64,000 bases of DNA from Chlorobiota bacterium (GTDB taxonomy: Bacteria > Bacteroidota > Chlorobiia > Chlorobiales > Chlorobiaceae). Numbering within the stretch: the first letter of the stretch is position 1; the number at the start of each line of letters is the position of its first letter. Below the pieces are notes generated by a model. It saw only the letters and a list, made by a program, of their open reading frames with translations. It searched no databases and was not told where the DNA came from. The position numbers and the translations under genes were made by a program. The DNA lies in contig VGMX01000004.1 of NCBI GenBank assembly GCA_016866305.1, forward strand, positions 1 through 64,000, given 5' to 3'. This document shows, one piece after another, positions 30,975 to 41,637 of the stretch.

Positions 30975-31087
30975 TCAGCTCGCAGAGGGGATGGCAGCGG
31001 CATGGAAAATTCACCCCTCCGGCAGCAATTTTGCATCGTGATGTGTATTTTAACGGTTTACTGAAACAGAATCCGTACCCTTCAGCC

Positions 31088-31951
31088 ATGGCACCACGGA
31101 ACCGGTATATCACTCTCGGAGGCCACCGGCACCGGTATATCGAAACCGGAGGTTCGGAACACACCATGCTGCTCCTGCACGGCATCTCCTCCTCGCTTGA
31201 TTTTTACGAACAGGTGATTCCGCGCCTCGCCGCCTCTTTCCGGGTGCTTGCCCTTGACTTGCTCGGCTTCGGGCTTTCCGACAAGCCCCGGAACAAGGAT
31301 TACACGCTGGAGCTTTACGCTGCGCTGATCAGGGAATTCCTTGAAAAAACCGGAAGCACCGGTGAACCCGTTCATGCGACAGGACACTCCATGGGGGGAA
31401 AGTACCTGCTCGCCTCTGCACTCCTCTATCCCGGCACCTACCGGAAACTGGTGCTGAGCAACACTGACGGGTTCATTCATATTCCTGCATGGGCCCGCAC
31501 CATCAGCCTGCCCGGTGTGCGCCAGGTGCTGAAGAAGGTCATGACAGGGGAAAAAATGTCCGAAAAGATGTTTGCCGCCGCTTTTCACCGGAGCAGTGCG
31601 GTCGACCCCTCTTCGTACCGGAAGAACCTCGAAACGGTTCGCGACGCAGAGGCTTTCGATACGGTCATGTCCCTGAACCGGAATCTCATGAAACTTGACC
31701 TGCACCGTTCCGGCCTGCGCGCCCGACTCGGAGAACTGGATATTCCCGTGCTGATTATCTGGGGCGACCGGGACCAGTATATTTCCCCGAAAATTGCCGG
31801 ATCGGTGCAATCGGAACTCCCCTGTTCGAAGCTCGTCATGTTTGACGACTGCGGGCATGCACCGATGCTTGAATACCCGGATAAGTTTTCAGACACCGTC
31901 AAGGAATTCATTTTCTCAGAACACCATTCACCCTGCAAGCCATGCTCATAA
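31088..31951 (+). CDS. Alpha/beta hydrolase
   Basis: 287 residues from [21 protein letters not shown]; an open frame extends upstream to 30971 but that overlaps the SDR stop and looks non-coding. Nucleophile Ser101 in GHSMGG, oxyanion region LLLHGISSS, Asp in WGDRDQ, His in [12 protein letters not shown]. Similar to proteins annotated as magnesium-chelatase-accessory BchO-like or general esterases, but the substrate cannot be told. The 3' end overlaps the tmk start by 10 bases. Confidence 0.85.
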   Translation: MAPRNRYITLGGHRHRYIETGGSEHTMLLLHGISSSLDFYEQVIPRLAASFRVLALDLLGFGLSDKPRNKDYTLELYAALIREFLEKTGSTGEPVHATGHSMGGKYLLASALLYPGTYRKLVLSNTDGFIHIPAWARTISLPGVRQVLKKVMTGEKMSEKMFAAAFHRSSAVDPSSYRKNLETVRDAEAFDTVMSLNRNLMKLDLHRSGLRARLGELDIPVLIIWGDRDQYISPKIAGSVQSELPCSKLVMFDDCGHAPMLEYPDKFSDTVKEFIFSEHHSPCKPCS

Positions 31952-32601
31952 CCTTCGAAGGCATCGACGGCGCAGGCAAATCAACGCAGATCGGAAAACT
32001 GCAGAAACTGCTCGCCGAACAGGAATACGAGGTACTGGTGCTGCGGGAGCCCGGCGGAACGGAAACTGCGGAAAAAATCCGGCAAATCCTGCTGGAAAGC
32101 CGCTGCGACATCAGCCCTATCGGTGAATTGCTGCTTTTTTCAGCCAGCCGTGCCGAGCTTGTGCAACAGGTCATCCTTCCGGCGCTCGAGGAGGGAAAAA
32201 CTGTTCTTCTCGACCGCTTTTTCGATTCGACAACCGCTTACCAGGGCTATGGAAGAGGCATTGACCACTTGATGCTGCAAACCGTCATCGCACTCTCAAC
32301 ATTCAACCTGCGACCCGACATCACCTTTTACCTTGACATCTCTCCTGAAAACGCCCTGATGAGGAAGTTTTCCGAAAAATCGCTTCCCCTGGCCTTCGAG
32401 GAGAACGAACTTGACCGGATGGAACGCTCCGGACTGGAATTCTACCGGAAAGTGTGCCGGGGTTACCGGGAGATCATCGACGCTGACAGCAACCGTTTTG
32501 TGGTACTCGATGCGCTTGAAAATCCGCAGTCACTGCACAAACGCATTGCCGGAACGCTCCGTGAACGGTTCGGTGTTCCTGCAGGAATGCCCCTCCGCTG
32601 A
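31942..32601 (+). CDS. tmk: Thymidylate kinase
   Basis: 219 residues: P-loop [11 protein letters not shown] at the N-terminus, [16 protein letters not shown] with the DR(Y/F) motif for dTMP binding, and the lid region that follows the P-domain ([12 protein letters not shown]). It phosphorylates dTMP to dTDP for DNA synthesis. It overlaps the hydrolase stop by 10 bases. Confidence 0.95.
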   Translation: MLITFEGIDGAGKSTQIGKLQKLLAEQEYEVLVLREPGGTETAEKIRQILLESRCDISPIGELLLFSASRAELVQQVILPALEEGKTVLLDRFFDSTTAYQGYGRGIDHLMLQTVIALSTFNLRPDITFYLDISPENALMRKFSEKSLPLAFEENELDRMERSGLEFYRKVCRGYREIIDADSNRFVVLDALENPQSLHKRIAGTLRERFGVPAGMPLR

Positions 32602-32738
32602 AAAAGTGGAAACAGCTGTGCGGGAAACTTCCGGATACTGTATTTTCCGTTAACAAAAAAGTTTTTTAAATCTTTTGTTCCGTTTTTGCGTAGATTGGTA
32701 TTCGTTCTACGCCATCTCCACTTCCTTACCGGTTACGC

Positions 32739-34001
32739 ATGCACGAAACGATTCTGAAAGAGCACCAGCTCAGCACATGCAACACGCCTATAACGCTTCA
32801 GGACATCAGGACTCTCAAGGAACTCTACCGACTGAAAGCAGAAACACGTGAACTGCGGGAACCGATCGTCAGGAACATCATCAAGCAGAGAGTTGTCGGA
32901 CGCTCATGCCTGGAGTCTCTCAAGAACGCGATGTACTCCCTCGAAACCATCTACATCGATGACGATACAGGCCAGAGGCTGCTCAAGATAGACGGCATGA
33001 AACAGATCGAGGTCGATCTTACCTATGAAATCCGCGAGCTGCAGAAGGACATCTACTATCTTGAATATGGCGAGGACAAGTTCATCGACTATCTCGCCAA
33101 GTTCATCCCCGGATTCCGCACCTACGTAAACCACGGCATCGACATGCTGCGAGGAAAGCGGTTCAACGCATTCGTAACCGACCGCGACGGCACGACAAAC
33201 AACTACTGCGGGCGGTATCGCTCCTCCATCCAGCCGATTTACAACTCCGTCTTCATCAGCCGGTTCGCAAGGAACTGCTGCCGGTACCCGATCTTCATCA
33301 CATCGGCTCCGCTGAAGGATTTCGGCATTCTCAACGTCTCGATCAATCCGAGCAACACCTTTGTCTATGCCGGCTCCAAAGGGCGGGAGTTCATTGATCT
33401 CGACGAACATTTCAACAGTTATCCCATCGAGGAGAACAAGCAGAAGTTGATCCGCCTTCTCAACGACCGGCTTCATGTGATGCTGCAGGATCCCGATTTT
33501 GAAAAGTTCAATTTCATCGGCTCTGCCATGCAGATCAAGTTCGGACAGACAACCGTTGCCCGGCAGGATATCAGCCGTTCCATCAAGGACGAGGAGTCAT
33601 CGGCATTTCTGGAAAAGGTCAAGGGAATCGTCAGGGAAATAGACCCTGAAAGCAGGAACTTCCGGATAGAGGATACCGGCCTTGACATCGAGATCATTCT
33701 CACCATCGATGTCGACGCCGAAAGCGCATCGATCAAGGATTTCGACAAGGGAGACGGACTTGCCTTTATTACCAGCAAGCTCGGCATTGAGACGGCAAAA
33801 GGCCCGAATCTTGTCTGCGGGGACACCTCATCGGATATTCCCATGCTGAAAAAGGCTGTCGAGATGTTCGACGATGTCTGGTCGATTTTTGTCACAAGAG
33901 ACGAAAAGCTCAAGAAGCAGGTCGAGAAGATCTGTCCGAACTGCTATACCGTTCCGACACCCGACATCCTGCTCACCATTCTGGGTCTTCTGTCACTGTA
34001 A
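32739..34001 (+). CDS. HAD-superfamily protein, trehalose-phosphate phosphatase-like
   Basis: 420 residues. The first 140 are helical and basic, with no domain I recognise; the rest is a HAD phosphatase: motif [12 protein letters not shown] (Asp148 and Asp150), motif II region IFITSAP, motif III lysine region and motif [16 protein letters not shown]. Spacing and cap resemble trehalose-6-phosphate phosphatases and related sugar-phosphate phosphatases. Its neighbour is a beta-phosphoglucomutase/GH65 fusion, which makes a role in disaccharide (trehalose-like) metabolism likely. Only 38 bases separate the two genes. Confidence 0.65.
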   Translation: MHETILKEHQLSTCNTPITLQDIRTLKELYRLKAETRELREPIVRNIIKQRVVGRSCLESLKNAMYSLETIYIDDDTGQRLLKIDGMKQIEVDLTYEIRELQKDIYYLEYGEDKFIDYLAKFIPGFRTYVNHGIDMLRGKRFNAFVTDRDGTTNNYCGRYRSSIQPIYNSVFISRFARNCCRYPIFITSAPLKDFGILNVSINPSNTFVYAGSKGREFIDLDEHFNSYPIEENKQKLIRLLNDRLHVMLQDPDFEKFNFIGSAMQIKFGQTTVARQDISRSIKDEESSAFLEKVKGIVREIDPESRNFRIEDTGLDIEIILTIDVDAESASIKDFDKGDGLAFITSKLGIETAKGPNLVCGDTSSDIPMLKKAVEMFDDVWSIFVTRDEKLKKQVEKICPNCYTVPTPDILLTILGLLSL

Positions 34002-34039
34002 AAAATTCCGTAATACTTTATAAACTATAATACGTGGTA

Positions 34040-37000
34040 ATGAGTACCGTATTTAAAGGCGCGATATTCGATCTTGACGGGGTAATCACAGGTACGGCCA
34101 AAGTGCACAGCCTTGCCTGGGAGTCGATGTTCAACTCCTTCCTGAAAAGTTATGCGGAAGTGAACAATGAACCGTTCGTTCCGTTCGATCCGGTTAACGA
34201 CTATCACCGGTATGTTGACGGAAAACCCAGGATGGAGGGCGTGAAAAGCTTTCTTGCCTCCCGGGATATCGAACTCCCGTTTGGCGAGCTTGACGACATT
34301 CCTGAAAAAGAGACCGTCTGCGGACTCGGCAACCGCAAGAACACGCTGTTTACCGAAATCCTCATCAAAGAGGGCCCCGAGGTCTACTGGTCTTCGGTCA
34401 GGCTCATCGAAAGCCTCATCGAAAAAGGCATTCGCATCGGTATCGCCTCATCGAGCCGTAACTGTAAAATGATCCTGCAGCTTGCCAAACTCGAGCATCT
34501 CTTTGAAACACGGGTTGACGGTGAAGTCTCCATCGAAATGAACCTGAAAGGCAAGCCCAACCCCGATATCTTCATCACGGCCGCAAGAAATCTGGGCCTC
34601 GAACCGCACGAATGCGTGGTGGTCGAAGACGCCATATCGGGTGTTCAGGCCGGATCGCGCGGCAATTTCGGACTCGTGCTCGGCATCGCTCGTGAAATCG
34701 AAGGATCGAAACTGAAAGAAGAGGGTGCCGATATCGTCGTGCGCGATCTCGGAGAGATCGTCCTCGGGGATATCGAAGAGTGGTTCCGTGAAGGACTTGT
34801 CCGGGATTGCTGGAACCTGACCTACAACAGCTTTCTGCCGAAGGACGAAAAACTCCGTGAAGCTCTCACCTCAATCGGTAACGGCTATCTCGGCATCAGG
34901 GGGGCCTATGAAGGCTCGAAAGCCTCGATGCACCACTATCCCGGAACCTATATCGCAGGAATCTACAACCGGGTGCCGTCAGATGTGCACGGCCAGACCG
35001 TATTCAACAACGATTTCGTGAATTGCCCGAACTGGCTGCCCCTGGAGTTCAGAATCGGAGGAGGCGATTTCATCGATCCCTTTGCACAGAAAATCCTCAG
35101 CTACCGGCAGCTCCTCGATATCAGGAACGCCGTCATGGAACGGGAAATCGTGATCCAGGACAACCTCGGCAGAATCAGCAGAATCAGCAGCCGGCGTTTC
35201 GCCAGCATGGCAAATCCGCACCTTTGCGCCATGCGTTTCACCCTTCGTCCGGTGAACTACACCGGAACGGTCGAATTCCGCTCGGCCATCGACGGCACGA
35301 TCAGTAACAAGGGTGTAGTGCGCTACAGCGAACTGGAATCAGACCACCTCGAACATATCGAGGCATCCGGCATGGACGACACGATCTTCCTGCACGTGCA
35401 GACCAGTCACTCGCATTACAGCATTGCAACAGGGCTCCGGACGAGAGTGATCTGCCACGGTCAGGACGTTGCCGCCGAACGCACTACCGACTCCGGCGAG
35501 CGGCTCATCAGCCAGTCGTTCCGGCTTCAGCTCGATCCCGACAAGAGCTGCACCATCGAGAAGCTTGCCTCCATACACACCTCGCTGGACCAGGGCGGAT
35601 CGGGAAGCGCCCTCAAGGATGCGAAAAAATCCCTTCAGCAGCAGGACTCGTTCCAGAGACTCCTCGATGCCCACAGCGCGGAATGGGATAAAATCTGGAA
35701 CCGAACCGGACTGTCCATCGAGGGCGACCGCTTCAGTCTGAAGGTGCTGCGCCTGCACACCTACCATCTGCTTTGCGCGGCTTCTCCACACAACAGCACG
35801 ATCGATGCAGGAATGACCGCCCGGGGACTGAACGGAGAGGCGTATCGCGGGCATGTTTTCTGGGACGAGATCTTCATTCTGCCGTTCTTCAACAGGACTT
35901 TCCCCGAGATATCGAGAGCGCTGCTGATGTACCGCTACAGGCGTCTTGACGCCGCACGCGAATATGCACGCGAAAACGGCTACAAGGGAGCCATGTATCC
36001 GTGGCAGACGGCGGACGACGGCGAGGAAGATACCCAGATCATCCATTTCAACCCGAAAAGCGGCACCTGGGGGCCCGATCTGAGCCGAAAGCAGCGCCAC
36101 GTCTCGATTGCGGTGTTCTACAACACCTGGCGATACGTTTACGATACCGGTGACACGGCATTCCTCGATGAATACGGTGCCGAGATGATGTTCGAGATTG
36201 CTCGTTTCTGGGCAAGCATCGCGAATTTCTCGCCTGAAACCGGCAAATACCATATCGAGGGCGTCATGGGACCCGACGAGTTCCATGAAGCGCTTCCGGA
36301 AAGCGGCGAGGAAGGCGTGAAAGACAATGCCTACACCAATATCATGGCTGTCTGGCTCTTCGAGAAAGCCGTTGAAATCAGCGAAACCATCGACGAAGCT
36401 GTTCTGAGAGCGCTGCTTGAAAAAATTCATCTCGGTTTTGATGAACTGCAGAAATGGCGTGACATCAGCAGCTCCATGAACATCCTGATCGACCAGAAAG
36501 GCATCCTCGAACAGTTCGACGGTTATATGGGTCTGAAAGAGCTTGATTGGGCGCATTACCGCTCGAAGTACGGCAACATCCACCGCATGGACAGGATACT
36601 GAAAGCCGAGGGAGACTCGCCGGACAACTACAAGGTGGCAAAACAGGCCGATGTGCTCATGACCTTCTTTACGCTTTCTCCGGGGGAGGTCGCTCGCCTG
36701 CTGCAGAAAAACGGTTATGCAGCGCCTGACGCGATGCGCCTGGTCAGGGAGAATTACGCCTACTACGAGCCGAGAACCAGTCACGGTTCCACTCTGAGCA
36801 AGGTCGTCCACTCGATCATTTCAAGCTACCTGGACAACGGACACGAAACCGCCTGGAAATGGTTCTCCGAAGCGCTGAAGAGCGATATCAGCGATACCCA
36901 GGGGGGAACGACCCAGGAAGGCATCCACTGCGGGGTCATGGCCGGCACGCTCGACACGGTGCTGCGCTACTTCGCGGGAATTTCGTTCTATGACGGCAAG

Positions 37001-37201
37001 CTGAACGTACATCCGAACCTGCCCGCCCAGTGGAAAAAACTGCAACTGAACATCTGTTTCAGGAAAAACAGTTACTCCATTTCCATCGAAAAGAACCGGA
37101 TCGGGGTGCTGCTGACGGCTTCCGAAACCGGTGAGGCAGGAGCCTGCCTTGCGGGCCGGCATCTCACCCTTGAGGAGGGAACGCCTGTCGAGGTGGCATG
37201 A
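34040..37201 (+). CDS. Beta-phosphoglucomutase-like HAD fused to GH65 glycoside hydrolase/phosphorylase
   Basis: A 1053-residue fusion from [18 protein letters not shown]; the GTG six bases earlier is less likely. Residues 1-250: HAD domain with Asp nucleophile and general acid/base in FDLDGVI, SSSRN and the motif [12 protein letters not shown] of beta-phosphoglucomutases. Residues about 265-1050: GH65 family, with N-terminal beta-sandwich and alpha/alpha barrel; the catalytic Glu is probably residue 747 in GPDEFHE. GH65 enzymes are mainly maltose, trehalose, kojibiose or nigerose phosphorylases that release beta-glucose 1-phosphate, which the fused mutase would turn into glucose 6-phosphate. 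In the HAD motif GTAKVH replaces the usual DTAxxH. Substrate unknown. Confidence 0.85.
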   Translation: MSTVFKGAIFDLDGVITGTAKVHSLAWESMFNSFLKSYAEVNNEPFVPFDPVNDYHRYVDGKPRMEGVKSFLASRDIELPFGELDDIPEKETVCGLGNRKNTLFTEILIKEGPEVYWSSVRLIESLIEKGIRIGIASSSRNCKMILQLAKLEHLFETRVDGEVSIEMNLKGKPNPDIFITAARNLGLEPHECVVVEDAISGVQAGSRGNFGLVLGIAREIEGSKLKEEGADIVVRDLGEIVLGDIEEWFREGLVRDCWNLTYNSFLPKDEKLREALTSIGNGYLGIRGAYEGSKASMHHYPGTYIAGIYNRVPSDVHGQTVFNNDFVNCPNWLPLEFRIGGGDFIDPFAQKILSYRQLLDIRNAVMEREIVIQDNLGRISRISSRRFASMANPHLCAMRFTLRPVNYTGTVEFRSAIDGTISNKGVVRYSELESDHLEHIEASGMDDTIFLHVQTSHSHYSIATGLRTRVICHGQDVAAERTTDSGERLISQSFRLQLDPDKSCTIEKLASIHTSLDQGGSGSALKDAKKSLQQQDSFQRLLDAHSAEWDKIWNRTGLSIEGDRFSLKVLRLHTYHLLCAASPHNSTIDAGMTARGLNGEAYRGHVFWDEIFILPFFNRTFPEISRALLMYRYRRLDAAREYARENGYKGAMYPWQTADDGEEDTQIIHFNPKSGTWGPDLSRKQRHVSIAVFYNTWRYVYDTGDTAFLDEYGAEMMFEIARFWASIANFSPETGKYHIEGVMGPDEFHEALPESGEEGVKDNAYTNIMAVWLFEKAVEISETIDEAVLRALLEKIHLGFDELQKWRDISSSMNILIDQKGILEQFDGYMGLKELDWAHYRSKYGNIHRMDRILKAEGDSPDNYKVAKQADVLMTFFTLSPGEVARLLQKNGYAAPDAMRLVRENYAYYEPRTSHGSTLSKVVHSIISSYLDNGHETAWKWFSEALKSDISDTQGGTTQEGIHCGVMAGTLDTVLRYFAGISFYDGKLNVHPNLPAQWKKLQLNICFRKNSYSISIEKNRIGVLLTASETGEAGACLAGRHLTLEEGTPVEVA

Positions 37202-37303
37202 TCATCCTGAACAACGCCGGCACCCGTTGTATTGCTCTTTTACATTGAAAAGCGTATTATTTTTATTTTTCACTTTTACTGACGATCTATCGCATCACTG
37301 CCT

Positions 37304-38344
37304 ATGCGCCTCTCCAATTTCAGATACAACCTGCCCAAAACAAAAATCGCCGATCACCCGACGTCACCACGCGACAAATGCAAGCTCATGGTGCTGAACC
37401 GGCGAAAGAAAGAGATAGAGCACAGGGTTTTCGACGAAATCGTCTCGTATTTCAAGAAAGGCGACCTGCTTGTTGTCAACAACAGCAGGGTGTTCCCCGC
37501 AAAGATTTTCGGACAGAAGGAAAAAACCGATGCGAAAATCGAGGTTTTCCTGCTTCGCGTGCTCAACAAGGAGGCCGGTCTCTGGGATGTGCTGGTCGAT
37601 CCTGCAAGAAAAGTCCGGGTAGGCAACAAAATCTACTTTGACGAGGATGTTGTTGCCGAAGTCGTGGACAACACCACTTCGAGGGGAAGAACAATCCGGT
37701 TTCTGAACCCTGAAATCGACGTGTTCGATCTTGTCGAACGCATCGGCCATGTGCCGCTTCCCCCCTACTTCTCGAGAAAGCCGAAAGATGCGGACAAGGA
37801 GGACTACCAGACGGTCTATGCATCGCAGACCGGAGCCGTCGTTGCCCCGATGGCAGGCCTGCATTTCACGCTGCCTCTCCTGCAGAAAATCCAGAAAATG
37901 GGCGTAAAGATCCTGCCGGTCACCCTGCACCCGAGTCTGAGCACCTTCAGTGCAATCGAGGTCGAGGATGTCTCGAAGCACAAGATGGACTCGGAATATT
38001 TCAATATTCCCTACCAGACCGCCATGGAGATCAACGAAACCAAGATCAACAAAAGCGGAAGGGTCATCGCTGTAGGCACGACCACCTGCAGGGTGCTTGA
38101 AGCCAACGCCACCGTGGACGGAAAAATCAAGTTCGGACGGGGCTGGACCGACAAGTTCATCTACCCTCCTTACCAGTTCAAGGTAACCGATGCGCTCCTC
38201 ACCAATTTTCAGCAGCCGGAAACCACGCTCCTGATGGTGGTCAGTGCATTTGCAGAACACCGCCTGCTCATGGAAGCCTACAAGACTGCCCTGAAAAGCG
38301 ACTACCAGTTTCTTGCCTACGGAGACGCCATGTTCATCCATTAA
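37304..38344 (+). CDS. queA: S-adenosylmethionine:tRNA ribosyltransferase-isomerase
   Basis: 346 residues of QueA, which moves the ribosyl part of S-adenosylmethionine onto 7-aminomethyl-7-deazaguanine in tRNA to give epoxyqueuosine. Key blocks: VNNSRVFPAKIFG, GHVPLPPYFSR, YQTVYASQTGAVVAPMAGLHF and RVIAVGTTTCRVLE, plus the C-terminal FQQPETTLLMVVSAFAEH. Length is typical. The ispD start is 26 bases after the stop. Confidence 0.95.
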   Translation: MRLSNFRYNLPKTKIADHPTSPRDKCKLMVLNRRKKEIEHRVFDEIVSYFKKGDLLVVNNSRVFPAKIFGQKEKTDAKIEVFLLRVLNKEAGLWDVLVDPARKVRVGNKIYFDEDVVAEVVDNTTSRGRTIRFLNPEIDVFDLVERIGHVPLPPYFSRKPKDADKEDYQTVYASQTGAVVAPMAGLHFTLPLLQKIQKMGVKILPVTLHPSLSTFSAIEVEDVSKHKMDSEYFNIPYQTAMEINETKINKSGRVIAVGTTTCRVLEANATVDGKIKFGRGWTDKFIYPPYQFKVTDALLTNFQQPETTLLMVVSAFAEHRLLMEAYKTALKSDYQFLAYGDAMFIH

Positions 38345-38369
38345 TCCATTCCAATACCTCCTGCGCATC

Positions 38370-39125
38370 ATGACCATCACCGCATATGCCATCATTGCCG
38401 CCAGCGGTATCGGCAAACGCATGCAACTGCAGAACGGACAGAGCAAGCAGTTGCTTGAAATCGGAGGATTTCCGGTCATCTACCATACGCTGAACGCATT
38501 CGAGCAGGCCTCCACCATCGCTTCCGTGCATATCGCCACGAGAACCGAAAATATCGAAACCCTGCAGGAGATGGCCATGTCCTTCGGCTTCCGTAAAATC
38601 AGGGCCATCATCGAGGGCGGCAAGGAGAGGCAGGACTCGATCCGGAACTGCATCCGCTTCATTGAGCGGGAAATGGCGAACTCGCGCACCTCACCGGACA
38701 TCATCATGGTGCATGACGGGGCAAGGCCGTTCATCAGACCTTCGGAGATCGACGATATCTCGCGTCTGAGCATGCAGTACGGAGCCTGCGTACCCGCGAC
38801 AAAACCCAAGGATACCATCAAGTTCATCGCCAGCGATCCCGGCTTTTTCGGAGAGACTCCCGACCGGAACCGTCTCCTGCAGGTACAGACCCCCCAGAGC
38901 TTCCGGAGCGGACTGCTCATCCAGGCGCACGAGCAGGCAGAGCTTGAAGGGTGGTACGGCACGGACGACGCCTCGCTTGTCGAGCGTTTTTTTCCGGAAC
39001 AGGAGATCAGGGTGTATGAAACCGGCTACCACAACCTGAAGATCACCACGCCGGAAGATGTGGAAGCGGCCGAGGCGATCTACCGCAGACTGCGCGCCGG
39101 TGATGAGACCGTTAAACAAAAATAG
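38370..39125 (+). CDS. ispD: 2-C-methyl-D-erythritol 4-phosphate cytidylyltransferase
   Basis: 251 residues from MTITAYAIIAASGIGKRM; an earlier in-frame start overlaps queA. It makes CDP-methylerythritol from MEP and CTP in the non-mevalonate isoprenoid pathway. CTP-binding region AIIAASGIGKRM (with the Gly-rich loop), VHDGARPFI and TDDASLVE are visible. The pathway feeds the carotenoids, quinones and bacteriochlorophyll tails of this organism. Confidence 0.93.
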   Translation: MTITAYAIIAASGIGKRMQLQNGQSKQLLEIGGFPVIYHTLNAFEQASTIASVHIATRTENIETLQEMAMSFGFRKIRAIIEGGKERQDSIRNCIRFIEREMANSRTSPDIIMVHDGARPFIRPSEIDDISRLSMQYGACVPATKPKDTIKFIASDPGFFGETPDRNRLLQVQTPQSFRSGLLIQAHEQAELEGWYGTDDASLVERFFPEQEIRVYETGYHNLKITTPEDVEAAEAIYRRLRAGDETVKQK

Positions 39126-39138
39126 ATTACGGGGTTGA

Positions 39139-39166
39139 TTGTTTTTTCCGGATTGTTTTCTATATT
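39139..39166 (+). promoter_or_regulatory. Putative sigma70-type promoter of tRNA-Met
   Basis: A TATATT (39161-39166) ends 11 bases before the mature tRNA 5' end, with TTGTTT (39139-39144) about 16 bases upstream as a weak -35. It follows the ispD stop by 13 bases. Recognised by eye only. Confidence 0.35.
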
Positions 39167-39177
39167 AACAGCCCATC

Positions 39178-39251
39178 GGTGAGATAGCTCAGTTGGTTAG
39201 AGCACAGGATTCATAACCCTGAGGTCGAGGGTTCAACTCCCTCTCTCACCA
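39178..39251 (+). tRNA. tRNA-Met(CAU), elongator-like
   Basis: Acceptor GGTGAGA/TCTCACC with A discriminator, D arm GCTCAGTTGGTTAGAGC, anticodon loop TTCATAA with anticodon CAT, T arm GAGGGTTCAACTCCCTC. A G-C first pair excludes the initiator form. Elongator Met is favoured, but Ile2 (with lysidine) has the same anticodon and cannot be fully excluded. Confidence 0.9.
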
Positions 39252-39441
39252 CACCGAAATGCTCCGCAGTGTCTCCTCGCAAGCGGATTACCGCTCTCTG
39301 CAGCTACCCGGGAAAAGTGTCTTGTGCGGGAGAGCGCAAAAAACAGCAATGCGCATCGGGTACATGAGGATTTCGATCCCGATTCATCGCGACCGACGCT
39401 GCAATCGACTCGCGGAACAGCTTTTTCAGGTCGGATAACAA

Positions 39442-39514
39442 GCGGGTGTAACTCAGCTGGTAGAGTGTTTGCTTCCCAAGCAAAATGTCGCGAGTTCGAA
39501 TCTCGTCACCCGCT
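39442..39514 (+). tRNA. tRNA-Gly(CCC)
   Basis: Acceptor GCGGGTG/CACCCGC with T discriminator (typical of glycine), D arm ACTCAGCTGGTAGAGT, anticodon stem TTTGC/GCAAA with loop TTCCCAA (anticodon CCC), T arm CGAGTTCGAATCTCG. CCA is not encoded. Confidence 0.92.
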
Positions 39515-39560
39515 CCCGTCTCTCCTTTCCCGATTATTTACCGACAACACCCGTAAGGCC

Positions 39561-40007
39561 ATGGCACCAGCACCGGTTTTCACCGTTCCCGTCACTCCTG
39601 AAGAGATCAACGAGACCCAGATCATCGACGGTCAGATGGCCCGTCATCTCGGTATCGAAATGACCGAAGTCGGTCCTGATTACATGGTTGCCAGAATGCC
39701 GGTGGACCACCGCACCATCCAGCGGCTCGGCATCCTGCACGGAGGCGCTTCGCTTGCCCTGGCAGAGACAATCGGAAGCATTGCAGCATCCTACTGCATC
39801 GACCGCGAACGATCCTATATCGTCGGCCAGGAGATCAATGCCAACCACATCCGTGCCGTACGTAACGGCGAAGGACCTGTATACGCCACAGCTACCCCAC
39901 TGCATCTCGGAAAAAGCTCGCAGGTGTGGGACATCCGTATCCGCAACGAAGAGAAGAAGCTTGTCTGCGTGAGCCGCTTTACCGTAGCGGTGCTCCAGAA
40001 ACCGTAA
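39561..40007 (+). CDS. Hotdog-fold thioesterase (PaaI/MenI type)
   Basis: 148 residues from MAPAPVFTVPVTPEEI, preceded by TAAGG; the frame is open further upstream but crosses the tRNA-Gly gene. The hotdog core RLGILHGGASLALAETIGSIAA, with the likely catalytic Glu in ALAETIGS, fits acyl-CoA thioesterases of the PaaI group, including the 1,4-dihydroxy-2-naphthoyl-CoA hydrolase that makes menaquinone. A menaquinone role is plausible because green sulfur bacteria use menaquinone/chlorobiumquinone, but the substrate is not shown. Confidence 0.85.
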   Translation: MAPAPVFTVPVTPEEINETQIIDGQMARHLGIEMTEVGPDYMVARMPVDHRTIQRLGILHGGASLALAETIGSIAASYCIDRERSYIVGQEINANHIRAVRNGEGPVYATATPLHLGKSSQVWDIRIRNEEKKLVCVSRFTVAVLQKP

Positions 40008-40139
40008 GGAAAAAGAGGTATCCGTTTTTTCCGCTCTGCCGGCCGGTTTTTTGCAAAACTTTTCATACCTTGTTATTCGCAGTTCAAGGGAACCTTTCAC
40101 CGGCACTCCCTCAAGTTTCCAACACCATTGCCTCAGGGT

Positions 40140-41549
40140 ATGCAGACCGAACAAGCCGAGATTGTAGTCGCCCCGTCCTCTTCCTCTGCAGGGTATCCCG
40201 ATGACCTCCTGCAAGAGCTTGCATCCCGAGAGAAATCCAGAAAGAAATGGCTGCTCGTCCAGCCGAAAAGCCAGACCAGCATGATGGTCGATTCAGGTAC
40301 GGTAAGCATGCCCCTGAACCTGATCATGGTTGCAACCCTCGCCAGCAGATTCTTCGACGTCACCTTCCTCGACGAAAGAACCGGCGATACGATTCCCGAA
40401 GATTTTTCAGACTACGACGTCGTAGCAATTACGTCAAGAACGCTCAATGCCAGGAACGCCTACTGCATCGGTGATCGTGCGAAAGCACAGGGCAAGATCG
40501 TGCTGCTCGGCGGTGTACACCCTACCATGCTGCACGACGAGGCAGCCTCGCACTGCACCAGTGTGATTTACGGCGAGATCGAGTCGGTCTGGGAAGAGCT
40601 TGCCGCAGATATTTTCCGCGGCAAAATGAAAAACATCTACAAGGCCAGCGAACTGCGCCCCATGACCTCTATGCAGCGGCCCGATTTCAGCTTCGCGCTG
40701 AACTCCCCTCACGCCAGGAAATACAGCCAGCTCATTCCGATCCTTGCCACCAAAGGGTGCCCGGTCGGATGCAGCTTCTGCACGACGCCTACCGTTTACG
40801 GCAAGAGCTATCGCTACCGCGAGATGGATCTCGTGCTCGATGAAATGCGTTCCCATCAGGAACGGCTCGGCAAGAAGCTCGTGCGCTTCTCCTTCATGGA
40901 TGACAACATCAGCTTCAGGCCCCAATACTTCACCGAACTGCTTGAAGGCATGGCAAAGCTCGATGTGCGCTGGAACGCCAACATCTCCATGAACTTCCTG
41001 CACAAACCGGAGGTTGCCGAAATCGCAGGACGATCGGGCTGCGACCTCATGAGCATCGGTTTCGAGTCACTGAATCCCGACATCCTCAAAAGCATGAACA
41101 AGGGCTCCAACCGTCTGCAGAATTATGCGACGGCGGTGAACAACCTGCACAGGAACAAGATCGCCATCCAGGGTTACTTCATGTTCGGCTTCGACGACGA
41201 CAACGAAAAAAGCTTCCAGGCCACCTACGACTTCATCATGGAGAACCGCATCGAGTTCCCGGTCTTCTCTCTGGTGACTCCATTCCCCGGCACACCCTAT
41301 TTCGAGGAGATGAAATCCCGCGTGCGCCACTTCGACTGGGACAAGTACGACACCTATCACTACATGTTCGAACCGAAGAAGCTTTCGGGCGAGAAGCTGC
41401 TTGAAAACTTCATCAAGCTGCAGCGCGAAGTCTACAAGGGCAGCGCCATCATGAAGCGCATGCAGGGCAAGCCGCTCAACTGGGTCTGGTTCGTGAACTT
41501 CCTCATGAACCGTTTCACCCGCAAGCTCACACCCGAAATTTACCTCTGA
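40140..41549 (+). CDS. bchR: B12-binding radical SAM methyltransferase, probably BchR
   Basis: 469 residues from MQTEQAEIVVAP. An N-terminal cobalamin-binding-like domain (residues about 40-180, with VVAITSRTLNARNAY and ILLGGVHPTMLHDE-like blocks) is followed by a radical SAM domain with the 4Fe-4S motif CPVGCSFC at Cys207, Cys211 and Cys214. BchE, BchQ and BchR share this layout; the length is shorter than BchE and matches the bacteriochlorophyll c methyltransferases BchQ (C-8) and BchR (C-12). BchR is chosen because in Chlorobaculum tepidum bchR (CT1320) lies in the same neighbourhood as bchT-bchD-bchI (CT1295-1297), which are also in this window. The substrate is an inference. Confidence 0.75.
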   Translation: MQTEQAEIVVAPSSSSAGYPDDLLQELASREKSRKKWLLVQPKSQTSMMVDSGTVSMPLNLIMVATLASRFFDVTFLDERTGDTIPEDFSDYDVVAITSRTLNARNAYCIGDRAKAQGKIVLLGGVHPTMLHDEAASHCTSVIYGEIESVWEELAADIFRGKMKNIYKASELRPMTSMQRPDFSFALNSPHARKYSQLIPILATKGCPVGCSFCTTPTVYGKSYRYREMDLVLDEMRSHQERLGKKLVRFSFMDDNISFRPQYFTELLEGMAKLDVRWNANISMNFLHKPEVAEIAGRSGCDLMSIGFESLNPDILKSMNKGSNRLQNYATAVNNLHRNKIAIQGYFMFGFDDDNEKSFQATYDFIMENRIEFPVFSLVTPFPGTPYFEEMKSRVRHFDWDKYDTYHYMFEPKKLSGEKLLENFIKLQREVYKGSAIMKRMQGKPLNWVWFVNFLMNRFTRKLTPEIYL

Positions 41550-41637
41550 GGTTTTCCCGGTCACTGTTCACGGTACCGTTCCGAACTCCCCCGGGGAACA
41601 TCATGGAGGCTGCTCCATGCTTCCGGCTGCCATGACG

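Noticed and set aside
35339-36811. 490-codon antisense frame within the GH65 fusion
   Set aside because: Shadow of the real gene; GC-rich third positions keep the opposite strand open.
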